Shown: positions 34,725 through 49,375 of the stretch, piece by piece
Layout: every line of letters starts with the position of its first letter
Position numbering within the stretch: position 1 is the stretch's first letter
Assembly: GCA_964019415.1 (NCBI GenBank)
Contig: OZ025877.1
Span: 4,046,742 to 4,110,741, forward strand
Reading direction: 5' to 3'
From: Ianthella basta
Taxonomy: Eukaryota > Porifera > Demospongiae > Verongiida > Ianthellidae
DNA: 64,000 nt
Position numbers and translations under genes: made by a program
The notes under the pieces: model-generated
The model's database searches: none
What the model was told of the DNA's origin: nothing
What the model saw: only the letters and a program-made list of their open reading frames with translations

Positions 34725-35088
34725 ATAAGAATGCATGTTGCCTACACATATTATCTGAAAACATGCAGTGAAGTACCATCCGAAGAGGCCACACCTGCTA
34801 GCCTTGTGATCTCTAGTCAAATCCTTGGCTACAATGGTGGTGATCTGGACAGCAATGAGACTGTGGAGCTGACATTCCCCATTAAGGTATATGTATTATA
34901 AGTGCATTCTTTCATTATACAGTCCTTCATTATACAAACACTATTATTTTAATGCTGTCTAGTAGCATACGGGAGGGGTTATTAAATTAAAGATTACACA
35001 TTTATGTGTTTGAATTGAATCATGGAGACGTCAATGGAGTTGAACAAGTAGAATGTCGACTAATGGCAATTTTTAACCTCAATTGCAG

Positions 35089-38000
35089 GAAGAGACAATT
35101 ATGGCAACTGTGCCCACTGGAAAAATGAAGCTGTTCCGCTGTGCCTTCTTCAACTTCACTGGAGGTGCCAACCAAACTGGAGGGTGGTCCTACAGAGGAC
35201 TGACCACTGAAGTCATCAATGACACACATGTTCTGTGTAAAGCCTCCCACCTCACAAGCTTTGTGGTTCTGGTCAGTATTGTGCCCTCCAATGATCTAGT
35301 GAGTTAATACATGCACATTGGGCTGTGTACAATTCAAATGACCCTCACTATTGAGAATGTACTTCCTCTTCTGCAGTCTCCACTGTCTTATATCATATAC
35401 ATTGGCACTGGTTTTTCTTTCCTTTGCTCAATTGTTGCTGTCATCTTTTATATTTCTTTAAGGTTGGTGCCGAAATTACATGTAGAATATAATAGAGAAT
35501 TTTGCTGGCACCTGTTATTTGCAACTTCTCTGATTCAGAAATAAATTGATTCAGAAACTCAATAATTTTGTTCACCTCAACTTGTGCATTGCCCTTTCCT
35601 TGGGACTGCTCCTGTTCCTCACTGGAGTGCAAACAGCCACAGACAATGTAGTAAGTGTGACTTCCTCCCTCCCGCCCCACACTCTTTCAAAAGGGTTTAT
35701 GTGAAAACATACATTATGTATGTAACTGTAGTGTAACAAGTTACTGCTGTAGTTATATAGTATACTTACTGAACATTTTTGGGCATAGCATCCGTTGAAA
35801 ATTACAAGAAATTGAAGCAATGGAAGTCATGCTTTAAATTTTGGTTTCTCTTTGTTGTTGATCAATCATCCATAGGTAGCCTGCAAGAGTGTAACTACCT
35901 TGTTACACTACCTCTTTCTGAGCACATTCAGTTGGACACTGTGTGAAGCTGTCCTCATTTGCAACCTCCTTACAAAATCATTCGGAGTGAATGGCAGGAA
36001 ATGGATTTTCATCTATCTGGCACTGGGATGGGGTATGCATGGGTACATTTCCTATACTATATTAGACTCATTAATTTTATCAGTTGCACAAAAATTAATA
36101 TAGCTTCTGTTTTCCTGCATAATTATAGCTAGCTATAGGAATTCTCTCAACCGCAGACTTGGCAATTATTCTCCCAATTTAACCATTGTATTGTTTAGGT
36201 CTTCCCATTCCAATTGTGGCAATATCTGTTGCATTGAACCATGAGAACTACCTCATTAGACATTCATATGATGAAGGGAGCCCTCACAGCAACAAAATTT
36301 TAGCGTGAGTCATAGCACCTCAGTCACGTACACCTATGGCCAACTCGGAATAGTAATATTCATTAATATATAATTATAGCTACATTATTTACTCATTTTG
36401 CTCCATGTGCAGTTGCTGGTTGCCCAGTGAGACAGGGGCAATTTCTGCTTTTGTAGTACCAGTTGCAACCTATTTTGTGGTGAGGAGTATACCTTTATGT
36501 AAAGTGGCAGTTGCATCACATGGCATCTCGTAAAACTCTGACCATTCATTGCAAATGATATATGATAATTCTATTTTATATAATTATGCTATTCAAGTTT
36601 TGAATCATGCTGCTATCCCTGGTGTGCAACTTTGGTACTGACGTGAATTCAATAGTGCTGTGCTGCATTCCTGGATTCATTTTACAGGTAAATGCAGTAC
36701 TGCTCACTGTGAGCTTGGTGTCACTGGCTGGATCAAAGTGCAGAAGATCTAGACTGGAGGATGATACCAGTGATAGGCAGGTTGAGGAGTATCTATCAGT
36801 GGGCAAGTGAGTGATGATATAGTTAATATACCACTTTACTCACTAATGCTTGGCATGATTATGCAACTTTAATGGTTGTGTTACATAATGGGCTACCCAA
36901 CACATATATACATCTCCACATCAGTTCAAATTCTTCAGTCTAAACGACCAAATACCTGTAACAGTGTTTAGCTGACAGCAATAGTTCTACTTGATACTAT
37001 GTCACAATTATAAATTATAGCCGATATCCTACTAAAGAGTTTAGATATACTGCATAATAATATTATTATATTGTTTGCACAATCTTAATGTCATATCAAT
37101 GCAGCTTTCCTTCAATCAAAATGATGTTTAATTGCTTGACTGCAGGCGTCTTCTTCAAGCCATATTCATCTTTGTTCTTGTACTGGCATTCACCTGGATC
37201 ATTGCACTGTTTGCAGTGGGAGAGGAGGGGAGCGTCTTTACCTACCTCTTTGTCATCAGCAATGTGATTCAAGTAAGAGAGCTTCATTGGCATCTATTAT
37301 ACTAAAGTGAAAATAGACCATTGTTACAACTCAGCTGGAAAATTGCTGTGTGTCTGTTGTTTGCGAACTCCAACCAATGCAGGGGTTGTTACTACTTCTG
37401 TTTATGTCATAAGACATGAGAATGTGTGGTGGAAAATAAAGGCACAATTTGCAAAGGTAGTGATATGACATTATAGACAAAGTTTCACCATTTGCTGTGG
37501 ATTATTTTGAACTGGTGCAAGCACCACATTTGTGTGCATACAGGCAAGGTTGATATATAGTCTTTAGTAAATGTAATCACAGAGGTAGAGATGAGGTATA
37601 TATAATTCGTGCTGTATTTTGCAATGAACATCAATCATTTAGGACAGCTACACAATTGGAACAGGAGCAATCACCAATATTGCAGGTAACTGTATGTATA
37701 TATCAAAGCCATAACAATGAAAGAAACTTGAATACTTTTAATGTAGCATTATACTATTATAATATGATGATATTTACAGTATAATAATTTTTTCTTATAC
37801 ATTATGTCTCTACTCGGATCGACTTCCGCCAGGTACCATCACGTCTACTGCTGGCAAGCTGGAGGAATTTGATGGCTGCAAGTGCTCAAGTGAAGTGGCA
37901 AGCGATGCCGGCTCCATTACTGAAGAGTGTGGAGAAAGGGAGCAATGTAGGAGTGGCCAGGGAACAGGGATGCTTGAACTGCTGTCCTGTCCAGTGGATG

Positions 38001-38122
38001 AAGGGGCAAAAGGCAATGACTATGACGTACCCTATCCCATTGCAACCACCGACTTTGAGGAAAGTGATATGGGGGATGAGGAATCACCTTATGCAGAAGT
38101 CCAGGATGAGCCATGCACATGA
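35089..38122 (+). pseudogene. GPS, 7TM and tail exons of the receptor copy
   Basis: GPS exon 35089-35298 is intact and keeps SHLTSFVVLV. TM1 to TM6 exons are intact by reading. In the TM7 exon a T is missing in the run CTGTTTATG (gene 1: CTGTTTTATG), shifting frame to TAA at 37410-37412. The tail exon 37818-38122 keeps YDVPYPI and SPYAEVQDEPCT but its acceptor is CTCGG instead of CTCAG. The tail sequence is closer to the duplicated tail at 14097 than to the one at 12810. Confidence 0.82.
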
Positions 38123-38369
38123 GAGTCGACGACAGAGTGTGACAGCTTTAGCTTACATCTGCAATAGAAATACATAGGCCATGATGGAAATCAGTGTTAT
38201 ACTGATTAACATAGCTTAAGATTGAGAAATAGTTACAATTTAATGCAATTTCCAGGAATGGATGCTATTATCATCAGTCACGTGAAGTATCAACTAGCCA
38301 AAGCCTCTCTGTGAAAATATTAAGTGTCATATATTATATGCATATTTGATAGAAGAAGCTTGTCCAGCT

Positions 38370-38623
38370 AGGGTGTAAATTATGAATGTTTAATGTTTAA
38401 TTGAACATTCATAATTTACACCTCACAACCACTAATTACAACCACTCACAACAATTTTATTCATCGATCATCATCTTCACATCATCAGCTGTCACATCAT
38501 TAGCTGCCACTCTCATCTATTTAACCACCACACACCCTGTAAGCCATTACCACTGAAGAATGCACTACCTGTCCTGTGAAGTTGAAGCAAGTGAAGAAGG
38601 CAGCAGTTAGCTGCTGAAATGTT
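38370..38623. repeat. Palindrome with hammerhead-like motif
   Basis: Inverted repeat at 38370-38422 and, downstream, GTGAAGA, A, G-GCAGC stem with AGTTA loop, GCTGC-T, GAAA, TGTT at 38591-38623. Absent from the gene 1 flank, so inserted after the duplication. Confidence 0.45.
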
Positions 38624-39136
38624 TGGTAAAAAAAAGAAATCAAATCAAAGAGAACTACTAGTATATGCATAGTTGGTTGGGAGAAGACATACCATAGTAT
38701 AGGCCACTGGCATGGCATATAATGTAATAATATAGCCGTAAATGATGTTCAGTCAGCATTAAAAACTCATGGAGCTGGAGCTAGTCGCCTAGTCACCTAG
38801 ACATGCGATAACAATTGCACATTCATGATATGTTTTGTACATGCTGTAATTGCAGTGTTATGCATAATGCTGTTCTGTTGTTGGTTTGTTCTAATGGTGC
38901 TTAGACTTGCAAACCCTTCAAGTACTGCAACCAAACAACTTTAATGCACTTATAAATGTAGTCTTGTCTAGGACTAATGAAGTAGAAAAAGGATTGCTTT
39001 GCCACCAGTACTATTGGGTGTCTTGCTAATGGTCTTAATCACAACCACTGACTATAGAAAACTAAACATGCCCATTACAATGGGTATGAAGCAGTATTTT
39101 GTACAATTGTTGGCTTCATGAATGCCATGCATATGT

Positions 39137-40015
<879 letters not shown>

Positions 40016-42125
40016 TGGGTCTGTGGACTATTACCATGGTCAGGCATGTTACTGAGTGTTAAATAGGTGCTAGAACAACGTATATTACCAAAGTGAACGA
40101 TAAATTTGATAATTATTATTTCGACATTATTGGAATCAAATACTGCACACAATGAAATCTAGATGTGATGTGAAGCTGACATTTTCAAACTGACACATGT
40201 AGATATATGTAAGTGAGAATGTAAGTATATTGTCTAGTGGTTTGTCTCGCTGTATAGATAGAGACATTGTAATCTTAACATTGGGCGTGTTAGGAGATTA
40301 TAACTAATGGTGAAATTATTCGGAAATTGAAATGCTTGTTACAATGTCATGCACGTATCTTGTACAGTAGTGAAAGTAGGGAATTGTGCACTGTGAGGCA
40401 CAGGAGTAAACAGGGGTACAGCTGAGTAGCCAACTCGAATGATTAATGCTTATAGTTTATGTATTATGCTCCTTGGCTTACAGCTTTGCATGCATTATTA
40501 ATGCTACATCTAAGGCACATTCTGTGATGATATGCACTGATTATAGGTTTGTGTAATTGTACCATATATTATAAGGTTTCCAGTATGTTTGCATGACAAT
40601 GTAATCATTTTGGGGTTTCCTGTGCTCCCTTTTTACAGATAAATGTTGTTCATGTTACAATACATTATATGCTCATGCAGACATTCATGGAAAGCTTGCT
40701 GAAGGGCACATCTTACTTACCCTATGCCATGCCATGTTCACTCATGTAACGTTTAAAAATGCATTGCTTAAATTGGCAAGAACCTCATCTTTGGTATTAT
40801 GTAGGCTATACAATCTTATGCATGTTGGCGTAAACTATTGGAAATATACCTAAGATTTGCATTATTACAATTAGCTAGGGGTAGGCCCCATATTCATGCA
40901 TTCAACATTCACATAGTTTGCATTCAATGCAAAGTCCATGCTCGATGGAAATACTTATTGTAAGTAAACTGAGATGGCCCATGAATATAACTAGTTATAC
41001 ATTTGTTTTGTTATACTTTGACAATGTTCGGGTTCACTTCAATTGCACTTTGACTTGCATGAAACCCTCACAACATAGGACTTCTGTGTACCTGGTAGTA
41101 TTATGTAGAATGCATGTGTCTATTGTAATAATAATATTGAAAACAGTTTGCATTGGCAATGTAGAGGATCAGTGAGAGCACGCTAATGGTTGCAAGTCAA
41201 TAACAACTACAACTAGCTACAAGCAAGCACTCAATTAAAGTTGGAAGCTTCAAGCAAGATACATAAATAGAGTGCATATAGCAGTTGTGACTGTAAGCAT
41301 AGGTAGACTGAATTGGTTGTGATTGATTATGCAGCTACACCTTATACCTGCTGTAACTTGTTCCATGTACGTAGCTACACATTAACAACCATGGGAAAGA
41401 CCAAGGAAGGCAGTGAGAGTTGAATTTGCTTCAATAGTTTGCCACAAAACCTTGTCTGTTACTACCGCAGTTACTGTCTTACAATGATGATTGATAATGA
41501 TGATGTAATATATTGTCCTGGAATTAAGAGGTACTAGTGAATAGTTTTTTGGCATAGACATAAAGAATATAATTCTGAATTAAAAAATTTTAAGCGTAGC
41601 ACAAATATAAATTTGGCTTAATGTTCCTGCAAATGGTATTACAAGTGCCTGTGTGTGTCAGTTTTCATACGTTGTATGTAGGATTGGATGTATGCTTCAA
41701 ATTCATGTGAATACATAATCACTCTAGCTTTGAAAATTGTTTTTAGCTTTCCTATTTTTCCATTTGTCCCTCGATATGCTTGATAATTAGTCACTCCTAA
41801 GGATGTTATGACTTACAGTACAAATAGTCAATGAATGTTTCTGCTGCACTGCTTTCTATAAAAGAGTGAGCTAGAATTCTGTCTGCATTTGCCTTAGCTG
41901 GCAAATGCTGGGCAAAGGCAAAGGCAATAACTTGTTGGAGGCAGCGCAGAAAGCTGTTTAAGGTTGGCATCCAATTTATCAACTGTTCAAGAATCAGTTC
42001 ATTTCATGGACTTCTGTCGTGAACTGCAGGAACCAAGATCACCAAGGCTAACCTACTGTTTCTCCTTTCTTACTTTAGGCGATTGCAATTGCTGGTGTAC
42101 TACTCAATGCTGGTTGACTGGAATC

Positions 42126-42795
42126 ATGCACATTAAGGGTAAATGGCCATTTGTGTTCTCCCTGTTCCTACTGTTCATTCTCTGGGAGCAGGTGCAAGGA
42201 AGATGCTCCAGCTGTCCCAGTAATGGATGCTCCCAAACTGGGATGTCACAAGGGTGTGTTCTAAAATGCAGACTTTATTATACTTCTAGATAAATCTGAT
42301 TGTTTCAGTCATGTACAATCTGAGCATTCAGGGTGCTGTGGTTGCATCTTCTTAATCTGCAGCTCCAATCCCAATATTTCCTCTGCCAACTTTCTCTCTC
42401 TATATATACAGGAAGTGCTACAGGGCCAGATACTACACAAAATCCTACCAGTCATCATACTATGTTTTAGCCTATTACCGAGGATCTTATACAACCTCTT
42501 CTGCCTATACATGTGGCTCTTGGTGGCACTCCAGTTCGTGCACCAGATACCACACTGTATATCTGCTAGGGTATGTCGCTATTATCTTTTGCCAATTTGT
42601 ACACATAGCAATTCTGCATGCACATGTACAAATTATACAATGTGACTAATGCAGTGCTGTGAGCTTTACCAACTCTACACACCTCCGGCCACAGGACGTA
42701 CTCCCCACTGAAGTATAGAACATTATATCGCAGCAACCGAGCCTGTGATGAGTACTGCTGTACAGGATACAAACGAATATCAGGAAACTGCAAAA
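42126..42795 (+). CDS. Gene 3 signal peptide and EMI domain exons
   Basis: Exons 42126-42253, 42412-42570, 42695-42795. Mature start RCSSCPSNGC, then KCYRARYYTKSYQSSYYV, TCGSWWHSSSCTRYHTVY, KYRTLYRSNRACDEYCCTGY and ISGNCK. The C-G-x-W-W-x-x-x-x-C-x-R-Y-x-T-V-Y stretch, the tyrosine-rich repeats and the C-C-x-G-Y end are EMI hallmarks. Splice phases 2, 2 and 1 all join in frame. The start ATG at 42126 was preferred over an upstream in-frame ATG at 41964 because only the former gives a signal peptide at the N-terminus. Confidence 0.75.
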
Positions 42796-43526
42796 GTATG
42801 TATGGCTTTGTCTCTTTTACCACATTATTTTATGCCTTGCAGTATCTGTGATACTGCATAACTACTGTATACACAATTCCAGAATCTATATAATATACTC
42901 ATGCTATAGCAAGAGTAAGTTGCATCTGTTGACGACAACTAATGTAAGAGGCTGCAGATATAGTTAATGAAATGAAACATTTTCCAGCACCAAATGCTAG
43001 GGGAATGAGCACAAGCACCGGAGTCAAATGTGAAGTGGATATAGCATAACAATGCATGCAACTTGCTAATGACAAGGTTCACAGATTGAAATTGATAATT
43101 GTTGCATTGCTCTAATATAGCTGGCTATGCTGGCATTCATTCGCCTTCCATGACGTTTCCTAGAGATACATTCCTTCCATCCAGCAGCAAAGGCTTACTT
43201 CACTTGCATTATGTGGTAATCAATCTCTGCAACTTTAGCCAGATGTCTATTTTCTTCTAGCCCTGCACCAATATTTGTGTACTTATTGGAATCTATACAT
43301 GTGTTGCAGTAATGACTGTAGTATGTGGTAGTGGTTGCATGTTATTTGGCATATACTTGCAGAGGTGTACATTTAGGTGGTGGTGAGGCCCAGGATAACA
43401 CTGTTGGCATGATTATTGCAACTTTCTCTGTGTGATTGTGACATTACATGATCTAGTTTGGAATAATTGTGTTTGGTCCCATGCACACATTGTTTAAGTG
43501 CTGGTGATCAGCAGTCCAAGCATAGT

Positions 43527-43602
<76 letters not shown>

Positions 43603-46600
43603 CACGAGAAAAGTTCTCAATATCCGTCTCTCTGTGCCGGTCTTCTGGTTATAAGTACGAAGGTGTTAGTACTCATTTGTGTTCTTTCACAACTTCACCT
43701 TAAAAATAATGATTTGGAGCACTTCAAGTTTAAAATGCATCCAATAGGGAATACTGAAGCTGGACTTATGTGCATACTAAATAGTCAGTCTTGTTTGATT
43801 ATATTATAAAGGGCAAAGTCATAGTTTCTCAAATGTCTTCTTGACTCTGCATTCAAGAAGTAGTGAATACCATCATAGAAAAATTCCCATTACCTGACTT
43901 TAGGACATGTAAAGGAAAATTAATGTGACAGTTAGATCATATTTCCTGAACAAATCCTGCAGCAGCACATGTATTATGTCTGTGCACATTTCCCAGTTGT
44001 GAAATTTCTTTGACTTAATTGTCAGGTAGTGTAACATGCCACATATCATATGCATTTTGAACTCTTGTGGAAATGCCATATATGTCCTTGACTTGTCAGG
44101 TAATATGTACATGTCACATACCACATGCATTTCCAAATCCTGTGGTAGTGTTACATTGCATTGGTAGCAGTCGAGGTTAGAACCTTAGGACTTTGTGCGT
44201 CTTTCTACATCTTTCCATCGCAATTAATCTGCGATGCTGTTTCATATGGTCACCATGTGATGAACCAGTAGAAAGTTCATTGAAAAAGCCACAATAGCAC
44301 AAAGGCAATCAATGGTTCAATGTACACATCATGTCAAAATCATACAAATACCGTCGACAGCATTTCTGCAAAATCAACTTCCTGTATAATGTTCTCTTTC
44401 TAACCTAGACTAATTTAATTACGTATTAATAGTTTTTCCACGATAGTGCATGCTTGATCATTATGCATGGCATTGTATCATATGTGAGCAGATCTGAGAA
44501 AACGGATCACTTTGCATTAAATGTCGATTCTGCGTTAGTGGTATTGAGTCACAGTACAGTTTGTGGGCTCTCTGTTGCTCTTGAATAGCTGCCCCCATTC
44601 CCGAAATATGCTCGCTGAAAGTATGAAAATATGATCGGTGCAATTATGAGACAACGTTCCGTAGCACTTCCATTATTACTGAAATAATAAAAATTTTCTA
44701 CAAAAATAGTAAGGATGTAGGGATGGCACAAATAGTACAGAAACAAGTAAAGCGTGTTACACAGTGGAGCATTAGCCATGGTCCTTACATGCAAGAATGC
44801 TGCATCTTATAGTCCTACATCCTTGAATGTAGGGACGATGGTTAATGCTCACTGCATGTGCAACAGCCTTAACTTGTTTCTGTATTTCTTGTGCCATCCC
44901 TACATCCTTACTATTTTTCTAGAAATTTTTAATAATTCTAGTTTCTGTGCAATATTATGGTGTGAAAGTTGCACATGCTAAGTTGTCCTACATCCCAACA
45001 TAGAGAGTACTATCATACTCTCTGATATGAAGACGAAAATGTATGTTTTCAAGTGTCATTTTCTTGTTGACAGACCATGTTCGCTTGCCAGCCTTACCTA
45101 GCCTTGTTTTGGCGGTTTTCGGTGCTATTTTCGCGATTGCACCCCCATACCAATGTATTGTTAATTCCAAACACCCTGTACCATCCCTACATAGAGAGTG
45201 CTATTGTACTCTCTGATATCTGTAAACATGGTGACGGCGAAATGATTCTTCCTGGTTTGAAGTACAGGAAAGGACTAGGGATTTCAAACTTGGCCAGGGA
45301 GTCGGGACTACACCACATGTACATATGATTCGGTAATCCGACTATATACTAGAAATATGACTCGTTTGCGTGTTAATTTTCGCCTGTATAGTGACACTAT
45401 ATACATAGCGTGAAGTAGTCCCTTTTCTCAGATCTGCTCACATATTATATGATTATTTTCAATTTCACACTAGATGCTGTACATATGTGCATTCATGCAT
45501 GTGCATTATGCACTACACTAATGAATGGGCTAATTAGGAAATTTTGGTACTTACCCTATTATAGTTAATTGATTTCAGTTTATTTAGCAGCAGCATTTTA
45601 CAAGTGTATTAGTCTAGTGATGATAATTTGGTGATAGTGTGGTGCTGTTAACTAGGTGCAGTTCACTGTCATTAATTATAATTATTGATTAAATATTGTA
45701 ATCAATAGGAGACTGTGGGACCCCAGGCACCTTGTATTATGGCAAAAGAAGCTATTCTGGCACCACTGATGGGTACACAGTCACTTACACCTGTATAACA
45801 GGGTACAGGCAGACTGGAGGTAATTCCAGAAGAACATGTCAGTCAAGTGGCCGGTGGTCAGGGAGTCATCCCACATGTTCAAGTGAGTTATTTACCAATG
45901 CTGCAGAATCAGATGTCATGCTCGTGACATCTATTTAGGAATGTGCGATTCAATTTGGTGTCTCCTGTATGTAATGTATTAGCGCGCTTCAGCAAAACTA
46001 GCCAAACGGCGGTGGCAAAGAGCAACTGAAGGCCATGGATATGCTTCTTTAGATGTATTAAAGTCGGCAGTGCATCCAAACGCAACCTGGAGTTCACATA
46101 GGACAAAGGCTGAGGTACACAATGTCTGGCAAGGTGTGTACTATAAGAGGTTAGCTAGCTAGAAGTAATGTGAGATGGATTACACAAAATAAAAAGGAAG
46201 GAAATGTAAACTGAAGAGAATGCAAGTAGCTACAAGTAATAGAAATCAATAAGCAGCTGAAGTTGTGTAGGTAGTTTGAAGATGAAGTTCAATAGTTTTA
46301 CCTGCATGGGAAGGCATTGTTACTATTGACAGTGGAAGGACAGAAGAGGGGGTTGTCTCCATTCTAAGGTGCCCCTTGCCAGGAAAACTGCCTTGGAGCA
46401 GGCAATCATGATCTCTTCTGCATGGTCAAAGATTCTTTGCCACTGTAGTCGGTTTACTTGGGGAAGAGCATGGGACAGGTAATACGGGGTGTCCTTTGTG
46501 CTGTGACCCAGGGCACCAATTTCAATGGTGTCATACTTGGCATTCAGTTATTGTCTATGCAGGTCATTTGTGATTTCTAGGTAAGGTCTCTTCAATTACT

Positions 46601-49307
46601 TTCACTCCATTTGCTTGTCTCATTGTATCCTTGGAGTTGCCACTGACTGTCAGTTCAAGAAAGGTGATGTCTGACCCATATGCATTACCACATAAAATGT
46701 CAGGACTGGAGGATGTTTGCAATAGGCTTGGGCACGCATGTTATATATCCAGATCAGCATATATTTGGACATTTGAAAGTGCCTTCTCAAGAGACTTGAC
46801 CAATCTCAGTAGGACAGAGTCTTGCCTCCATGTGTATCTATCCTGCTCCAAGGCTTGATATGACCAGTTGCGGCCTGTGGTCCTTGACACAGATTGCAGT
46901 GAGAGGAGACCTGGATCTAGTATTATTTTCTGTAAGTTCAGTGGTGTTGGAAGGGTGTCAGATCCCACTCTGAGCACAAGGACAACTGGCCTGATGGTAA
47001 GACTTCCATAACTCGTCTCCAGAAATGATTCTCAGCCTCGAGCTCTGTGATGTGCAGAAACGTGTTCTGAATACAGAGCAAGGATAGTTTCTGGTTTCAG
47101 TAAAATGTTGAGCTATTCTTCAGAGATTTCCAGGTTCCTCTTTTGAAGGCCATCAGTGATGTTGTTGTGTTGGTATGAGAGGTATGCACGCAGTCAGTTG
47201 CTTCAGTCGGAATTTCCTATCTTCTGAGGAAGGCCAGACTATCAATCAGGTGTTTGAGATCAATGATAGCCGGGTCTGATGATGCCAAGATGGACGACAT
47301 ATAGCTCACTTTAGCTTTTGTGTGGCAGGATATGATGGAGGGAACAGCAAGAACAGAAGGATGGTACAGGATGGCTTGGGTCGCTTTACGAGGAAGCTTC
47401 ATCCACTTCTTCAGCATGGTCCCAATAGACTGTTCCAGCTTCTGGAGGAGAGTGGAAGAGATTGAGTTGACTTAGAGATGGAAAAGTAGGGAGGGAAGTA
47501 GGTAGAGCGAGATCCATACTTTTATTTCTCCTCTGATGGGACTCTCTGTTTATCAGGGCTGATTCCACCTTTTGTTGTGGACTTTTGGAGGCCTCCCCTT
47601 GGTCTGTGAGGGACAGGCTGTGACATCTTAGCCCAGGAATTTGTGGGGTAATCTAGGATGCTCTTTGTTGATCCCCTAAAGAGTGAAAACAAGCTGTTAT
47701 GCTTTACCTTTCCATTGTTAAGTGTCATGGAGACACATTTGGATGGATTGAGGGAGAGCCCAAGGTCCCTTGAACACTACACTATAATGAAGGGACTAAA
47801 TACAACATTTAGTACCTACCGTACCCTATGTAGGTACAGGGCCTTATTCTTGCAGCTCGTCACCAAGCACATTTCCGCACTAGCCCACCGAAAGAAGTTG
47901 GGAAATGGTGCCTGGAAGCTACCCAAGTAGTAATTAAAATATCAGTAAACCCTTTGAAACGCCAGATTGAAGCTTGTCTGGTATATGGCTCTGAACGGGC
48001 ATCAAATGGTCTTGCCAGGGTAATGAACAGAAATCGAAGGAACAGTAGGCGAAAAACTGCCGGTTGTCAATGGTGTCTCATGCGTAACAATGTTTCTGGA
48101 CAGATCTGGTGCCATAATGAGTGATATTTGCATGCGATGGTTTGTAACCTACAAAAGGTACCAGCTATGGAAACGGGCAGAAGAAATGTGGTCAAAAGAT
48201 CCGCCTATGACATGCACACTTCCCAGTTTCAAAATTGTGTAATTGTCAAATTTCCTTGACCTGTCAGGTAGAAAATCATGGTACATATTATACGGCTGTG
48301 GAACTGCCATATGTCCTTGGCGTGTTGGGTGGTATGTGCCTGTTGCCTCCCTCAACAACTCGACAGATTTTGTTGCTATGGTAATGGGTGGCTGCTGATT
48401 TTAAGGCTCGTTGATTGGTCTTGAGGCTTTTGCATATTTTTGATAGTTGTACATGTCTTGCAGACAGAGTGCACAGAACATCTAATAAAAATGATCCCAT
48501 TAATATCATCTGTATATAATTTATATGGCCTTTTATTTTATATTGCAATAGACATGTATTAACTTGTCACTGTTTGCTGACCAACTAGATGTTTGCAATT
48601 GCATGGTATTCTTTCGTGCGAAGTCCCTGCTTAGGATGCGGACATCACTAGGAAGAACAGCTAAGCTGACTTGCTATCCAACACCTTCTATTGTTTTTGT
48701 TAATGTGCATGGTACAATCCTGATTCCCTACTCATCGCTCTTTCATTTTCTTTGGCCATACACTTCCAATTTTTGTGAGCTTTCAACATCCATATATACC
48801 TCACATTTATACGCTATAGAGTATAGGTATCATCAATATACAGTGTCAATGTGTGTTGTAATCTTCATCCCACTAATTACTTTCATTTTAAGTCACGAGA
48901 CCACTGATGTTGCTCTATGTCAATCCTTTGCTCTTCTTGCCACCACACTATTCTCCCCAAATCTCATCCCTAGGTCTCCTTTGCTTGCTATAATGACTGT
49001 TTATGCTTCTTCCCCACCTATTACTGCCCCTGCTGCAGTTGTTGATTGTGGGACCCCTCCTACTGCTCATGTTAATGGTAATCCACCCGTGTACTCCAGT
49101 ACAACCTTTGAGTCCACAGTGACATACACTTGTCAACCAGGCTACATGCGGATAGGAGATAGAACTATCACTTGTTTGGCAGATGGACAGTGGAGTGCAA
49201 GTGCACCAGTTTGCAATCGTGAGTTAACTCTGCAACAGTAAGCCTTTGGCAGCTGGTACTACGGCGTCCATACTGTAAAGCAGCATCCTGATAGTGTAAT
49301 GTTGTAT

Positions 49308-49375
<68 letters not shown>

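Larger units (their letters stand above)
42796..45708. other. Gene 3 intron with CA repeat and TIR element
   Basis: No exon recognised. Contains a (CA)n array at 43529-43600 and a 966-bp inverted-repeat element at 44480-45445. Confidence 0.55.

Noticed and set aside
41964-42125. Upstream in-frame ATG for gene 3
   Set aside because: It would bury the hydrophobic signal sequence 54 residues inside the protein; ATG 42126 places it at the N-terminus.
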